64,000 bases of DNA from the NCBI GenBank assembly GCA_035949255.1, contig DASZIL010000041.1, positions 12,608-76,607 on the forward strand. Reading direction: 5' to 3'. Below the pieces are notes generated by a model. That model was not told the origin of the DNA and did not search any database. It was given only the letters and a program-made list of their open reading frames with translations. The DNA comes from GAS188 sp035949255. GTDB lineage: Bacteria; Pseudomonadota; Alphaproteobacteria; Rhizobiales; Beijerinckiaceae. Positions 19,099-27,529 of the stretch are shown piece by piece. The first letter of the stretch is position 1. Each line of letters opens with the position of its first letter. The translations under genes and the position numbers were made by a program.

Positions 19099-19797
19099 AT
19101 GGACATCCTCGCCTCCATCCGCAAATTGCTCGTCCCCGTCCATCGGGAAGGCTATGTCTTCATTTTGGCCGGGCTTGCGGCGATGCTCGTCCTGGGATGG
19201 GTGTGGCAGCCCTTGTTCTGGCTATGCGGCCTCGTCACCGCATGGATCATCTATTTCTTTCGCGACCCGCCGCGCGTCACACCCCTCGGCGAGGGGTTGA
19301 TCGTGTCGCCGGCGGACGGAAGGGTGAGCGCGGTTGCCCGCGCCGCGCCGCCGCCGGAGCTCGGGCTTGGCCCGGCCCCGCTCATGCGCATCTCAATCTT
19401 CATGAGCATTTTCGACTGCCATGTGAATCGCGCGCCCGTGGACGGGCGCATCGCGAAGATCGCCTATCGGCCGGGGCTTTTCCTCAACGCCGACCTCGAC
19501 AAGGCGAGCGAGGACAATGAGCGCAACGCGCTTTTGCTCGAGACGCCACAAGGGCCGATCGCGGTGGTGCAGATCGCGGGCCTCATCGCGCGCCGCATCG
19601 TGACCGCCGTCACGGAAGGCGAGAGCCCGCAAGCCGGCGAGCGCATAGGCATCATCCGCTTCGGCTCGCGCGTCGATGTCTATCTGCCCGACGGCTTCCA
19701 AATTCTCGCGGGCGAAGGCCAACGCGCTGTCGCGGGAGAAACCGTGCTCGCTTCTTTCGGCAAGACAGCTCCCCTGCGCGGCTTCCGCACTGCGTGA
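19099..19797 (+). CDS. psd: Phosphatidylserine decarboxylase proenzyme
   Basis: The 232-residue protein is the short archaeal/alphaproteobacterial type of Psd, which turns phosphatidylserine into phosphatidylethanolamine at the inner membrane. Two hydrophobic segments (about 20-55) anchor the N-terminus. The VSPADGRVSAV block and the FMSIFDCHVNRAPVDGRI block are conserved. Self-cleavage at Gly-Ser in IRFGSRVDVYLP near residue 195 would give the pyruvoyl group. The next enzyme in reverse order, PssA, is encoded 296 bp downstream on the same strand, so the two steps of phosphatidylethanolamine synthesis are neighbours. Confidence 0.94.
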   Translation: MDILASIRKLLVPVHREGYVFILAGLAAMLVLGWVWQPLFWLCGLVTAWIIYFFRDPPRVTPLGEGLIVSPADGRVSAVARAAPPPELGLGPAPLMRISIFMSIFDCHVNRAPVDGRIAKIAYRPGLFLNADLDKASEDNERNALLLETPQGPIAVVQIAGLIARRIVTAVTEGESPQAGERIGIIRFGSRVDVYLPDGFQILAGEGQRAVAGETVLASFGKTAPLRGFRTA

Positions 19798-19934
19798 GGT
19801 GAAAATCGGCGTGACGGCACTCACGCCGAGGGGGCATGGCGCGAAGGCGCCGATTCGCGCTAGACTGGGGCCTGACGCAAGAAACCGAAGACCGGGTGAT
19901 CCCGCTTTTCTTTCGAGCCTCGTTCGATAATCTT

Positions 19935-20021
19935 TCCGCTCATTCCCGCGAAAGCGGGAGTCCAGAATTGAGATGCAAGCCCGGAAAGACCTGGATTCCC
20001 GCTTTTGCGGGAAAGAGCGGA
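19935..20021. repeat. Paired palindromic intergenic repeat
   Basis: Two 31-bp arms, 19935-19965 and 19991-20021, are inverted copies with three mismatches. Each arm is itself a small palindrome (ATTCCCGCGAAAGCGGGAG; ATTCCCGCTTTTGCGGGAA). This is the widespread ATTCCCGC...GCGGGAAT extragenic unit. It lies between psd and pssA, where it could affect message stability. Confidence 0.7.
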
Positions 20022-20092
20022 GGTGGACGGGCGCAAGAAAGAGACCGCTCGCGGTCTCGGGCCAACCTTCAGGAAGGCGTGACATATTGCGA

Positions 20093-20929
20093 ATGAACGA
20101 CCCGCGCAGACGCGGTGACTCCTCGGTCGAGGCTCGCAAGAAGCGAGGCCTCCGGTCCGTGCCGCTGCGCGTGCTCATCCCGAACCTGTTGACGCTCTTC
20201 GGCCTCGCGCTCGGCCTCACGGCGATCCGTTTTTCCTATGAAGACAGGGTCAATCTCGCGGTGATCGCGGTGGTGGCGGCCGCCGGGCTCGACGGGCTCG
20301 ACGGGCGGGTCGCGAGATTGTTGCGCGGCACCTCGCGCTTCGGGGCGGAGCTCGATTCGCTCGCCGATTTCGTCAATTTCGGCGTCGCGCCCGCGCTCAT
20401 CCTCTACGGCAGCCTCTTGCATGCGGCGCGCTCGCTCGGCTGGCTCGCGGCCCTCGTCTTCGCGACCGCGATGGCGTTGAGACTCGCGCGCTTCAACGTC
20501 GCGCTCGACGATCTCTCCCGCCCCGATTGGAAGAAGAATTTCTTCACCGGCGTTCCGGCGCCCGCCGGCGCCATCACCGGCATGCTCCCGCTCTATCTTC
20601 TCAAGCTCGGCTTCGGCGACGTTCCGGCCTTCGTGCCCTTCTCGGTCGCCTATGTGCTGGTGATCGCCTTCCTGATGGTGAGCGAATTGCCGATCTATGC
20701 GGGCAAGTCGCTCGGCACCTCGGTCACGCGGGACAAGGTGCTTTTCGTCTTCCTGGCGATCGTTTTGTTCGTCACCCTTGTCGTCAACTTCACCTTCGTG
20801 ACGCTCGCGGTGATCACCCTCATCTATCTTTTGCTCATTCCGCTGAGCGTCCGGCGCTATCGCTCGCTCGATCGCGCCTGGAACGAGAGCCGCCTTAGCG
20901 GCGAGCCTGCAACGGGCCAGAAGACCTGA
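20093..20929 (+). CDS. pssA: CDP-diacylglycerol-serine O-phosphatidyltransferase
   Basis: The 278-residue inner-membrane enzyme joins serine to CDP-diacylglycerol to form phosphatidylserine. The CDP-alcohol phosphotransferase motif DG-x2-AR-x8-G-x3-D-x3-D is complete in LDGLDGRVARLLRGTSRFG followed by AELDSLAD (about residues 66-92). Around six to eight hydrophobic segments follow. ATG 20093 is used; frame upstream of it crosses the palindromic repeat and is not coding. psd upstream provides the following step. A strong terminator lies 260 bp downstream. Confidence 0.95.
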   Translation: MNDPRRRGDSSVEARKKRGLRSVPLRVLIPNLLTLFGLALGLTAIRFSYEDRVNLAVIAVVAAAGLDGLDGRVARLLRGTSRFGAELDSLADFVNFGVAPALILYGSLLHAARSLGWLAALVFATAMALRLARFNVALDDLSRPDWKKNFFTGVPAPAGAITGMLPLYLLKLGFGDVPAFVPFSVAYVLVIAFLMVSELPIYAGKSLGTSVTRDKVLFVFLAIVLFVTLVVNFTFVTLAVITLIYLLLIPLSVRRYRSLDRAWNESRLSGEPATGQKT

Positions 20930-21095
20930 GGTTTCTTGGGATCAAGACCGCCAGCCCATCCCACGAAATTGCCAGGAACAGCCGACCGCCTGCCTCGCCT
21001 TGCCTAAGTCGAAAGAGCCGTTTTCGTTTCCTCGCGGAAGATTTAAAAAGAAGGTGCAAGCCGCCTCTCTCATTATAGGCGACGAGCTCAAGAGC

Positions 21096-21121
21096 ATGCT
21101 GGCTTTTGAGATCGCCAGCAT
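21096..21121. repeat. 8-bp hairpin in the pssA 3' region
   Basis: ATGCTGGC (21096-21103) and GCCAGCAT (21114-21121) are exact complements with a 10-base loop. It has no T tail. It stands in the 309-bp stretch between pssA and the next gene, together with the repeat at 21143-21182 and the terminator at 21189; I see no gene there. Confidence 0.4.
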
Positions 21122-21142
21122 GATCTCAGTAACGAGTGGAGA

Positions 21143-21182
21143 ATGATCCTCTCGGAAAATGGGTTCCATTTTTCCGGATCAT
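21143..21182. repeat. Imperfect palindrome repeat, GATCATGC type (copy 1)
   Basis: ATGATCC at 21143-21149 and GGATCAT at 21176-21182 flank a second inverted pair (GGAAAATGG / CCATTTTTCC). The pattern, followed by GCTC, matches the dispersed palindromic element of Hyphomicrobiales seen again at 21716 and 63841. Confidence 0.55.
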
Positions 21183-21188
21183 GCTCAA

Positions 21189-21229
21189 GGGCCGGCCTTT
21201 GGGCCCCTTAAGGCCGGCCCGCCTTTTTT
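21189..21229 (+). terminator. Rho-independent terminator behind pssA
   Basis: An 11-bp perfect stem (GGGCCGGCCTT / AAGGCCGGCCC, 21189-21199 and 21210-21220) is followed by a run of six T at 21224-21229. It ends the psd-pssA side and faces the convergent gene at 21239-21595. Confidence 0.85.
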
Positions 21230-21238
21230 CAAGATGGA

Positions 21239-21595
21239 TCATCCCTGATGGCTTCGCGCCAAACGCTTGGCGTTCGCCCTGACGCGGCGGCGTGCCGGAC
21301 GAGAGGCCGCAAGGCCGATCGCCTCAGCCCGGCGCAGGAACTCAGGCAAGCTCTCGCCGTCGAGCATGCCGAGGACAAGGCGGGCAAATTCCTGCTGAGC
21401 GCCGATTACGCCGTCGAGCATGGCCGCGAGCTTCTCGCTCGCCATGGCGAGTATCTCCGGATCGAGCTCTTTCTGCGGGGCGATCGCGGCCTTGGCCAGG
21501 ATCGGGGTTCTGGCCGCGATGATCAGGGCGGCGTCGCGCGTCATGTGAAAAGAGCTGAACAGCGCGACCCAATAGCCAAGGGGCGTGAAAAACAT
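21239..21595 (-). CDS. Hypothetical protein (118 aa), phasin-like helices
   Basis: I do not assign a named family. The protein starts MFFTPLGYWVALFSSFHMTR, then has RDAALIIAARTPILAKAAIA and further alanine-rich amphipathic helices (residues 45-95), ending in a very basic tail (RPARRRVRANAKRLARSHQG). Short proteins of this build, with an MTRDA segment after an aromatic stretch, are common in Hyphomicrobiales and resemble phasins that coat polyhydroxyalkanoate granules. A longer frame to 21736 overlaps a dispersed repeat and is not used. The Shine-Dalgarno sequence is weak. The gene converges with pssA across a terminator. Confidence 0.55.
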   Translation of the reverse strand: MFFTPLGYWVALFSSFHMTRDAALIIAARTPILAKAAIAPQKELDPEILAMASEKLAAMLDGVIGAQQEFARLVLGMLDGESLPEFLRRAEAIGLAASRPARRRVRANAKRLARSHQG

Positions 21596-21715
21596 CGGCC
21601 TTTGCCCGTTCTCCGGTGGTCTCGAGGGTGAGACTCGGAAAAGCGAACCCGTATTCCGCGCCGCGCAGGAAAATGATGCCGGTGAGGGGAAAGGTGCGCC
21701 TTGATCCAGGCCCGA

Positions 21716-21756
21716 TGCCGCAAAAATAGTTTCCATTTTCGCGGTTCATGCTCTAG
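21716..21756. repeat. Imperfect palindrome repeat, GATCATGC type (copy 2)
   Basis: CCGCAAAAATAGTTTCCATT followed by TTCGCGGTTCATGCTCTAG is a variant of the same dispersed element, just upstream of infA. It overlaps the upstream extension of the 21239-21595 frame, which argues against that extension being coding. Confidence 0.5.
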
Positions 21757-21816
21757 CGATTGGAGCCGATGTCGGGCGCATGCCGAAGAGGCTGCGCCGT
21801 CAACGAAAGGATGTTG

Positions 21817-22035
21817 ATGTCGAAAGAAGAACTTCTGGAATTTCCAGGAATGGTCACCGAGCTCCTGCCGAACGCCATGTTCCGCGTGAAGCTCGAGAAC
21901 GATCATGAGATCGTCGCCCATACGGCTGGCAAGATGCGCAAGAACCGTATTCGCGTGCTGATGGGCGACAAGGTTCTGGTCGAGATGACGCCTTATGATC
22001 TGACCAAAGGCCGCATCACCTACCGCTTCAAGTGA
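21817..22035 (+). CDS. infA: Translation initiation factor IF-1
   Basis: The 72-residue protein is a single OB-fold: MSKEELLEFPGMVTELLPNA, then MFRVKLENDHEIVAHTAGK and the C-terminal MTPYDLTKGRITYRFK. IF-1 occupies the ribosomal A site during initiation with IF-2 and IF-3. ATG 21817 gives the standard length; an ATG six bases earlier is too close to GAAAGG to be the start. maf follows 53 bp downstream, a pairing usual in Hyphomicrobiales. Confidence 0.98.
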   Translation: MSKEELLEFPGMVTELLPNAMFRVKLENDHEIVAHTAGKMRKNRIRVLMGDKVLVEMTPYDLTKGRITYRFK

Positions 22036-22088
22036 TCTCGGCCGAGGCCGGCTTGCGGCCGCGGCGATCAGGCTGAGGATTTTATCGC

Positions 22089-22718
22089 GTGACCACAGCT
22101 CAGAGGCCCTCCCTGATCCTGGCCTCCGCTTCTCCGCGACGCTTGCAGCTCCTCGAACAAATCGGCGTCACGCCCGACCAGATGATTCCCGCCGATCTCG
22201 ACGAGACGCCCCGCAAGGGCGAGGCGCCGCGTAGCCTTGCGACGCGGCTCGCGCGCGAAAAAGCGGAAGCCGCGGCGAAAATCGCGCGCCTCAAGGGCGA
22301 TGGCGCAAGCGCGCTCGTGCTCGCCGCCGACACGGTCGTCGCGGTCGGCCGCCGCATCCTGCCGAAGCCCGAGCTCGTCGATGAAGCGGCCGCCTGCCTT
22401 CGCCTTCTCTCCGGACGCGCCCATAAGGTCTTCACCGGCATCTGCCTGATCACGCCGAAGAATGCGCGGCGCGAGCGCCTCGTCGAGACGCGGGTGAGGT
22501 TCAAGCGCCTTTCGCGAGCCGATTTCGACGCCTATCTCGCGAGCGGCGAATGGCGCGGCAAGGCAGGCGGTTACGCCATGCAGGGCAAGGCCGGCGCCTT
22601 CGTGCTGAAACTCATCGGCTCACCCTCGAACGTCGTTGGCCTGCCGCTGCAAGAGACGCTCAATCTCCTCAATGGGGAAGGCTATCCGGTGCATCTCAAC
22701 TGGCTGAACTCGGCCTGA
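22089..22718 (+). CDS. maf: Maf-like nucleoside triphosphate pyrophosphatase
   Basis: The 209-residue protein belongs to the Maf family, which hydrolyses non-canonical or modified nucleoside triphosphates (dTTP/UTP or m7GTP types) to monophosphates. The LILASASPRRLQLLEQIG N-terminus, LAADTVVAVGRRILPKP near residue 77 and the C-terminal IGSPSNVVGLPLQET are conserved. Translation starts at GTG 22089. It sits behind infA in the same direction. The exact nucleotide preference cannot be read from the sequence. Confidence 0.93.
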   Translation: MTTAQRPSLILASASPRRLQLLEQIGVTPDQMIPADLDETPRKGEAPRSLATRLAREKAEAAAKIARLKGDGASALVLAADTVVAVGRRILPKPELVDEAAACLRLLSGRAHKVFTGICLITPKNARRERLVETRVRFKRLSRADFDAYLASGEWRGKAGGYAMQGKAGAFVLKLIGSPSNVVGLPLQETLNLLNGEGYPVHLNWLNSA

Positions 22719-22728
22719 GCGCAGGCGT

Positions 22729-23727
22729 TCATCGGCCGACATTCGCGAATTTATCGCGCCAGGCCGGGAGCGCGTCCTTGAACGGCAGCGCGGTTGCTTC
22801 ATAGACGCCGCGCGCCACGGCGCGCGCGAGGCAGTCGGAGGCAAGAGCGCCGATCTCGACGAGATCGCGATCGGGATCCTGCAAAGAGCATCGCCCGGAA
22901 GCGGCCGCAAAGACGATATCCCCGTCGAAGATCGCGTGCGCAAGCCGAAGCCCTTTCGACAGGCCGCCTTGCGCGATGATCGCAAGGCGCTTCGCCTCGG
23001 CTTTCGTCAGCACCGCGTCGGTGGCGACGACCGCGATCGTCGTGGCGAATTCGGGCCCGCCCTTCCAGGCAAGCGCTCGATCCTTGGTCTCGAAGCGCGA
23101 CGGCGAGCCAAGCCCGCCGAATTCATTCCCCTCTTCGAAAGGCGCCGCCCAGAAATGCGGGCCTTCACCGATCACGGCCGAGCCGATGGCGTTGACCACG
23201 GCGAGCGCCGCAACCACATGGCCGGAACGCGTGCGCGCGCTTGCCGAGCCTTGCCCGCCCTTGAGGTTCACGGTCGTCGCGCCGAAGCCTGCGCCTGCGC
23301 TGCCGAGCGTCAGCTCGGAGCGAGCGCTTTCGCAAGCCGCGTAGGCGAGCTCGCGATACGGCGGATAGCGGTCCCAACCCTTGTCGCCGCCGTTCAGCAA
23401 GTCGAAGCAGATGGCTTGCGGCACGATGGGCACGCGCGCCTCCCTCACCGCAAGGCCGCGCCCGTGCTCGCGCAGCCAGGCCTGCGCGCCGGACGCCGCG
23501 TCGAGGCCGAACGCCGAGCCGCCCGAAAGCGCGATCGCGTCGATGCGCTCGACGCGCGCTTCGGGCGCTAGGCATTCGAGGTCGCGTCCTGCCGGAGCGC
23601 CGCCCGAGACGGAGACGGAAGCGACGATTGGCTCCTCGAAGAGCACGACGGTCACGCCGGAGGCGAGGCGTGCATCATGCGCCGAGCCGACGAGAATGCC
23701 CGCGACATCGGTGATGAGGTTTTTCAT
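22729..23727 (-). CDS. P1-family (DmpA-type) peptidase
   Basis: The 332-residue protein belongs to peptidase family S58/P1 (L-aminopeptidase/D-esterase DmpA). It begins MKNLITDVAGILVGSAHD, then has SGGAPAGRDLECL, DAIALSGGSAFGLDAASG and the GATTVNLKGGQGSAS block where these enzymes cleave themselves and expose the catalytic Ser or Thr. They release N-terminal residues from short or D-/beta-peptides. The start at 23727 gives the family's MKNxITDVxG beginning; frame further upstream is not conserved. It converges with maf with 10 bp between. The true substrate is unknown. Confidence 0.88.
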   Translation of the reverse strand: MKNLITDVAGILVGSAHDARLASGVTVVLFEEPIVASVSVSGGAPAGRDLECLAPEARVERIDAIALSGGSAFGLDAASGAQAWLREHGRGLAVREARVPIVPQAICFDLLNGGDKGWDRYPPYRELAYAACESARSELTLGSAGAGFGATTVNLKGGQGSASARTRSGHVVAALAVVNAIGSAVIGEGPHFWAAPFEEGNEFGGLGSPSRFETKDRALAWKGGPEFATTIAVVATDAVLTKAEAKRLAIIAQGGLSKGLRLAHAIFDGDIVFAAASGRCSLQDPDRDLVEIGALASDCLARAVARGVYEATALPFKDALPAWRDKFANVGR

Positions 23728-23782
23728 CACAGGGTTTCCGAGCCGCTCATCGTCGTGAACCCTTTCCGGCCACTGGAAGTGC

Positions 23783-24232
23783 TCAGAGCGACGCTGTCGG
23801 CGCGCCGGGCGGCCGCATGACGAGCACGGAGCATTCGGCATGACGCACGATGTTCGCCGCGTTCGAGCCGATGAGGTAAGTGCTCCAATTCGGACGATGA
23901 GAGCCGACGACGATGAGATCGGCCTTCATCCGCGCGGCCTCTTTAAGCACTTCGTCATAGACGCTGCCGAAGGGAGAGACGACCGTGACGCGTCCCTTCG
24001 GCAAATCGAGCTTCGCCGCGAGATCCTCGAGCGCCTTGAGGACGGATTTCTCGTCACTGTCGTAATATTCGGCCGGAATATATTCGTTCATGGCGTAAGG
24101 CACCGGCGAGCGCACATGGATGAGCCGCAGCGCGGCCCCACTCAGCTTGGCGAGGTCGACCGCCTCGTCGAAGCCCGGCTTTGCGACATCCACCTCGGCG
24201 ATGTCGACGGGGACGAGAATGCTCTTGAACAT
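23783..24232 (-). CDS. Universal stress protein
   Basis: The 149-residue UspA-type protein has the alpha/beta Usp fold: MFKSILVPVDIAEVDVAKPG at the N-terminus, ALRLIHVRSPVPY for strand 2, and the ATP-binding signature VVGSHRPNWSTYLIGSNAAN near residues 112-131 followed by HAECSVLVMRPP. The G-2x-G-9x-G(S/N) pattern is present, so it probably binds ATP. Usp proteins help cells survive starvation and stress, by unknown mechanisms. It lies 55 bp downstream of nothing on its own strand and seems to be transcribed alone. Confidence 0.92.
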   Translation of the reverse strand: MFKSILVPVDIAEVDVAKPGFDEAVDLAKLSGAALRLIHVRSPVPYAMNEYIPAEYYDSDEKSVLKALEDLAAKLDLPKGRVTVVSPFGSVYDEVLKEAARMKADLIVVGSHRPNWSTYLIGSNAANIVRHAECSVLVMRPPGAPTASL

Positions 24233-24321
24233 CGAAATCTCCTAAACGCGGGTGGCGGAAAGCCGACCGTCGAGAGCGACCCCATCAATCGACCTCTTGC
24301 CTTCGACTTTCTGAACCAAGC

Positions 24322-24540
24322 TCAAGGCGTGGCCCTGGCTTTAGAGGGCGCGATGGCGGCGCGCGAAAGCACCAACGCCTCGCGCAAAACCGCAAGGTCG
24401 CCGATCTGGTTCGCGAGGATCAAGATGAGGGCGGCGTCGAGCTTTCGGCTCTCCTCGTCGGCGAGCCCGCGATGGGCTTCCACGATGAGCCGATAGGCGG
24501 CGTCGGGATCGGGAAAACGAGAGGCGGTATCGAGCGGCAT
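24322..24540 (-). CDS. DUF2783 protein
   Basis: The 72-residue protein reads MPLDTASRFPDPDAAYRLIV, then EAHRGLADEESRKLDAALIL and LANQIGDLAVLREAL. This is the DUF2783 family of small helical proteins. The family is usually encoded beside an FAD-dependent aromatic hydroxylase, as here (stop of the hydroxylase 127 bp upstream). It may be a subunit or modulator of that enzyme, but this is inference from context. ATG 24540 is used as it starts the conserved region; an upstream ATG at 24573 adds eleven unmatched residues. Confidence 0.8.
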   Translation of the reverse strand: MPLDTASRFPDPDAAYRLIVEAHRGLADEESRKLDAALILILANQIGDLAVLREALVLSRAAIAPSKARATP

Positions 24541-24666
24541 GGCAAAGCGTAACGCGTGATGGCCGATCGGCAAAGAGCCGCTCGCGGCAATGGGGCGCGT
24601 GGGCAGGCAGGGAACCTTGCGTCGGAACCGCCGATCGAATCCGTCCGGATGAGCCGGCGAACGGCA

Positions 24667-26280
24667 TCAGCCCTTGCCGCGGGCACGGCTCCATGCGGCC
24701 TCGATCGCGCTTGCGCTCGCCTGTCGGAAACGAGCCGCCACATGCCCGTCCGGCCGCAGCAGATAGGCCGAGCCTGGCGTCGCATCGTAGCGGGTCGCGA
24801 ATTGGCTTTGCGCATCGTCCAGCATCGAGGGGTCGCGATCCGTGGCGCTGATGGCGATGGGCTCGATCGACGATGGAATCCGCGGCGGCGCGCCGTCTTC
24901 CGCGTAAAGCAAGGTGAAGCGGGGCGCCACGATCTCGGTGAGATAAAGGCTTTCGCCGCCGCGCCGCAGCATCGCATCCTGCATCGCGGCGCCGGGCGGC
25001 ACGCCGCCGCTCCATCGATCGGTATCGGCTGTCGAAAGCGGCGTGTCATAAGCGCTCGCGCTCGAGAGGCGGCCCGAATTCACCATGCGTTTCGCGAAAT
25101 CGGCATGGCGCGCGAGCGCGAGCGTGGCGTCACGCAAGTGTGCTTCCTCGGCGCTGTGGGGCGCGATGAAATCCGTCGAGCGGGTCGAATGACGGATATT
25201 AGCATCCGCCGCCTGACCGCGCTCGAGGTCATAGCTCGCGATCAGCGATTCCGGCGCTTCTCGCGAGAGCACGAGAGCGAGCTTCCAGGCGAGATTCTCG
25301 GCGTCCTGCACGCCTGAATTCGCGCCACGCGCGCCGAAAGGCGAGAGCTGATGAGCGCTGTCGCCGCAGAACACCACCCTGCCGTGCACGAAGCTTTCGA
25401 TGCGCCGGCATTGGAAGCGGTAGACCGAGACCCATTCGAGATCGAATTCAGCATGGCCGAGCATGGCGGCAAGACGCTGCCGGACGATCTCCGGCCGCTT
25501 CTCCTTCTCGGCATCGGCCTTGGGACCGAGCTGCAGATCGATGCGCCAGACATTCTCCGGCTGGCGGTGCATGAGCGCCGAGCGGCCCTCGTGAAAGGGC
25601 GGGTCGAACCAGAAGCGGCGCTCGGTCGGCAGGTCGGCGCGCATCTTGATGTCCGCGATCAGGAATTGATCCTCGAAGGTTTCTCCGGCGAATTCGAGGC
25701 CGAGCCGCCTCCGCAAGGTCGAGTGCACGCCGTCACAGGCGATCACCCAATCGGCGCGCAAAGCGTAAGGCCCGTCCGGCGTCGCCACGACGAGCTCCAC
25801 CCCGGTCGCATCGGGCGTGACCTCCGTCACCTCGTTTCGCCAGCGCAATTCGATGCCCGGCAGGGCCGCGGCACGAGCGACCAGGAGGTTCTCGACATGG
25901 TACTGCTGGAGGTTGATGAAGGCCGGGCGCTTGTGTCCCCCTTCCGGAAGGAGATCGAACTCGTAAAGAAGGTCCGACCCTTGGAAGACCTTGCCGCGCC
26001 GCCAGGTGACGCCCTTCTCCACCATGGGATCGCCGACCCCGAGCCGATCCCAGATCTCGAGCGTGCGCTTGGCGTAGCAGATGCCGCGCGAGCCTTCGCC
26101 GATGCGGTCGGCGTTGTCGAGGAGCACGACGGCAACGCCCCGCTGCGCGAGATCGATGGCGAGCGACAACCCGACAGGCCCCGCGCCGACGACTATCACG
26201 CGGTGATGAGCGGGCTCACGCCTCTCCTGATCCGGCGAGCGGTGATAAGCGAATTGAAAGAGGTGTTTTCGCTCCGCCAT
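24667..26280 (-). CDS. FAD-dependent aromatic hydroxylase (MhpA-like)
   Basis: The 537-residue flavoprotein monooxygenase has an N-terminal dinucleotide fold VIVVGAGPVGLSLAIDLAQ (residues 27-45), a DG motif in VIACDGVHSTLRRRLGLEF and the GD motif VVFCGDSAHQLSPFGARG with NSGVQDAENLAWKL. This is the class A para-hydroxybenzoate/3-(3-hydroxyphenyl)propionate hydroxylase family (FAD_binding_3), which uses NAD(P)H and O2 to hydroxylate a phenolic ring. A C-terminal domain of about 130 residues follows. The neighbours DUF2783 and an MBL-fold hydrolase form a recurring set, suggesting a catabolic route for an aromatic or related compound. The substrate cannot be named. Confidence 0.87.
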   Translation of the reverse strand: MAERKHLFQFAYHRSPDQERREPAHHRVIVVGAGPVGLSLAIDLAQRGVAVVLLDNADRIGEGSRGICYAKRTLEIWDRLGVGDPMVEKGVTWRRGKVFQGSDLLYEFDLLPEGGHKRPAFINLQQYHVENLLVARAAALPGIELRWRNEVTEVTPDATGVELVVATPDGPYALRADWVIACDGVHSTLRRRLGLEFAGETFEDQFLIADIKMRADLPTERRFWFDPPFHEGRSALMHRQPENVWRIDLQLGPKADAEKEKRPEIVRQRLAAMLGHAEFDLEWVSVYRFQCRRIESFVHGRVVFCGDSAHQLSPFGARGANSGVQDAENLAWKLALVLSREAPESLIASYDLERGQAADANIRHSTRSTDFIAPHSAEEAHLRDATLALARHADFAKRMVNSGRLSSASAYDTPLSTADTDRWSGGVPPGAAMQDAMLRRGGESLYLTEIVAPRFTLLYAEDGAPPRIPSSIEPIAISATDRDPSMLDDAQSQFATRYDATPGSAYLLRPDGHVAARFRQASASAIEAAWSRARGKG

Positions 26281-26383
26281 GTGGGTCAGCTATCGCTTGG
26301 CGCATGTTCGAAGGCCGGCAGATCTGACCCCGGCTCGCACTCCAGCCCTGGGAGGGCGCGGCAGCCATTGCGCCTTTGAACCT

Positions 26384-27340
26384 TCACCCTTGCAGCTTTT
26401 CCCACATCTCGCGGTCGCGTTCCGCGGTCCAGATCACCGGATGGTCGATCCCGCTCGCCTCGTCAAAGGCCCGCGAGACGTTGAAGGGCAGGCAATGCTC
26501 GTAGATGGCAAAATCGCCAAAGCGCTTGTCCATCGCGTCTCGTGTCGCGGCGAAGCATTCTTTCAAGCTCAACCCCTTGGCCACGGACGCTTTGGCGGCG
26601 CCGAAGAGCGCTTCGAGAAAGTCGCGGGTCAGGGAAATCCCCTCGTCGACCTTCTGGCGCGTCGGCAAGGCCGCCCCGCGGCCCGGCACGAGCGCGCGTG
26701 GCTCGAGCGCGGCGAGGCGTTCGAGTGTTTGCGGCCAATCCTTGAAATGCGCATCCCCGCAATAGCAGGCCGAATGGTATTCCACGAGATCGCCGGAGAA
26801 GACGATTTTGGCGTCCGGCACAAAGGCGATGATGTCGCCCGCCGTGTGGCCGCGCCCGATATGGGCGAGCCGCACCTCGCGCTTGCCGAGCCAAAGCGTC
26901 ATCGCGACGGGGAAGGTGATCTGCGGCCAGGTGAGCCCGGGCGGGATCGAATCCGCCCCTTGGAAAAGACGCGGAAAACGGCCCATCTCCGAAGCCTTGT
27001 CGGCCTCGCCCCGCTCGACGATGAGGCCGCGCGTGGCATCGCTCGCGATGATCGTCGCTCCGGCATAGGCGGAGGCGCCGAACACGCGCACCGCATGGTA
27101 ATGCGAGAGGATGACGTATTTCACGGGCTTGTCGGTCACGTCGCGAATGCGGGCGATCACGTCCTTCGCCATCTTCGGCGTCGCCTGCGCATCGATCACG
27201 GCGCAACAATCCTCGCCGACGATCACGCCGGTATTCGGATCCCCCTCGGCCGTGTAGGCGTAAAGGCCCTCGCCGAGCTCGTCGAAAGAGATCTTCTTCG
27301 GTCCAAGATCGCCGGTAGAGGCGAAGGATTTGCCGCTCAT
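26384..27340 (-). CDS. Metallo-beta-lactamase-fold hydrolase with altered metal motif
   Basis: The 318-residue protein has the MBL fold: VDAQATPKMAKDVIARIRD-like helix, KYVILSHYHAVRVFGASAY at residues 74-92, HIGRGHTAGDIIAFVPDA, and VFSGDLVEYHSACY. The first metal motif, normally HxHxDH, is H80-Y-H82-A-V84-R85: both the Asp and the last His are replaced. The later His (RGHTAGD) and Asp (SGDLVEY) remain. So the site may hold one metal or act differently. The gene is 104 bp upstream of the flavin hydroxylase and probably in its operon. Confidence 0.85.
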   Translation of the reverse strand: MSGKSFASTGDLGPKKISFDELGEGLYAYTAEGDPNTGVIVGEDCCAVIDAQATPKMAKDVIARIRDVTDKPVKYVILSHYHAVRVFGASAYAGATIIASDATRGLIVERGEADKASEMGRFPRLFQGADSIPPGLTWPQITFPVAMTLWLGKREVRLAHIGRGHTAGDIIAFVPDAKIVFSGDLVEYHSACYCGDAHFKDWPQTLERLAALEPRALVPGRGAALPTRQKVDEGISLTRDFLEALFGAAKASVAKGLSLKECFAATRDAMDKRFGDFAIYEHCLPFNVSRAFDEASGIDHPVIWTAERDREMWEKLQG

Positions 27341-27529
27341 GCTCGCCGCGCGATACCCGCGCCTCCTCCGTCAATGAATTTTCGATCGCGCTTTGCGCTT
27401 CGAGCATCATCTGGATATGTGGAAGCCGATTTCCGAGACCCTGCTCGAGCAAATGCTAGGGATGAGGCGCGAGAATGGGAAGCTTTTTGGGTGGCGAGCT
27501 TGCAAGAAAGCAGGTGAAGCTGCTCGGGC

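Noticed and set aside
19935..20021. Inverted arms considered as a terminator for psd
   Set aside because: There is no T tract after either arm, and the units match a widespread extragenic palindrome.
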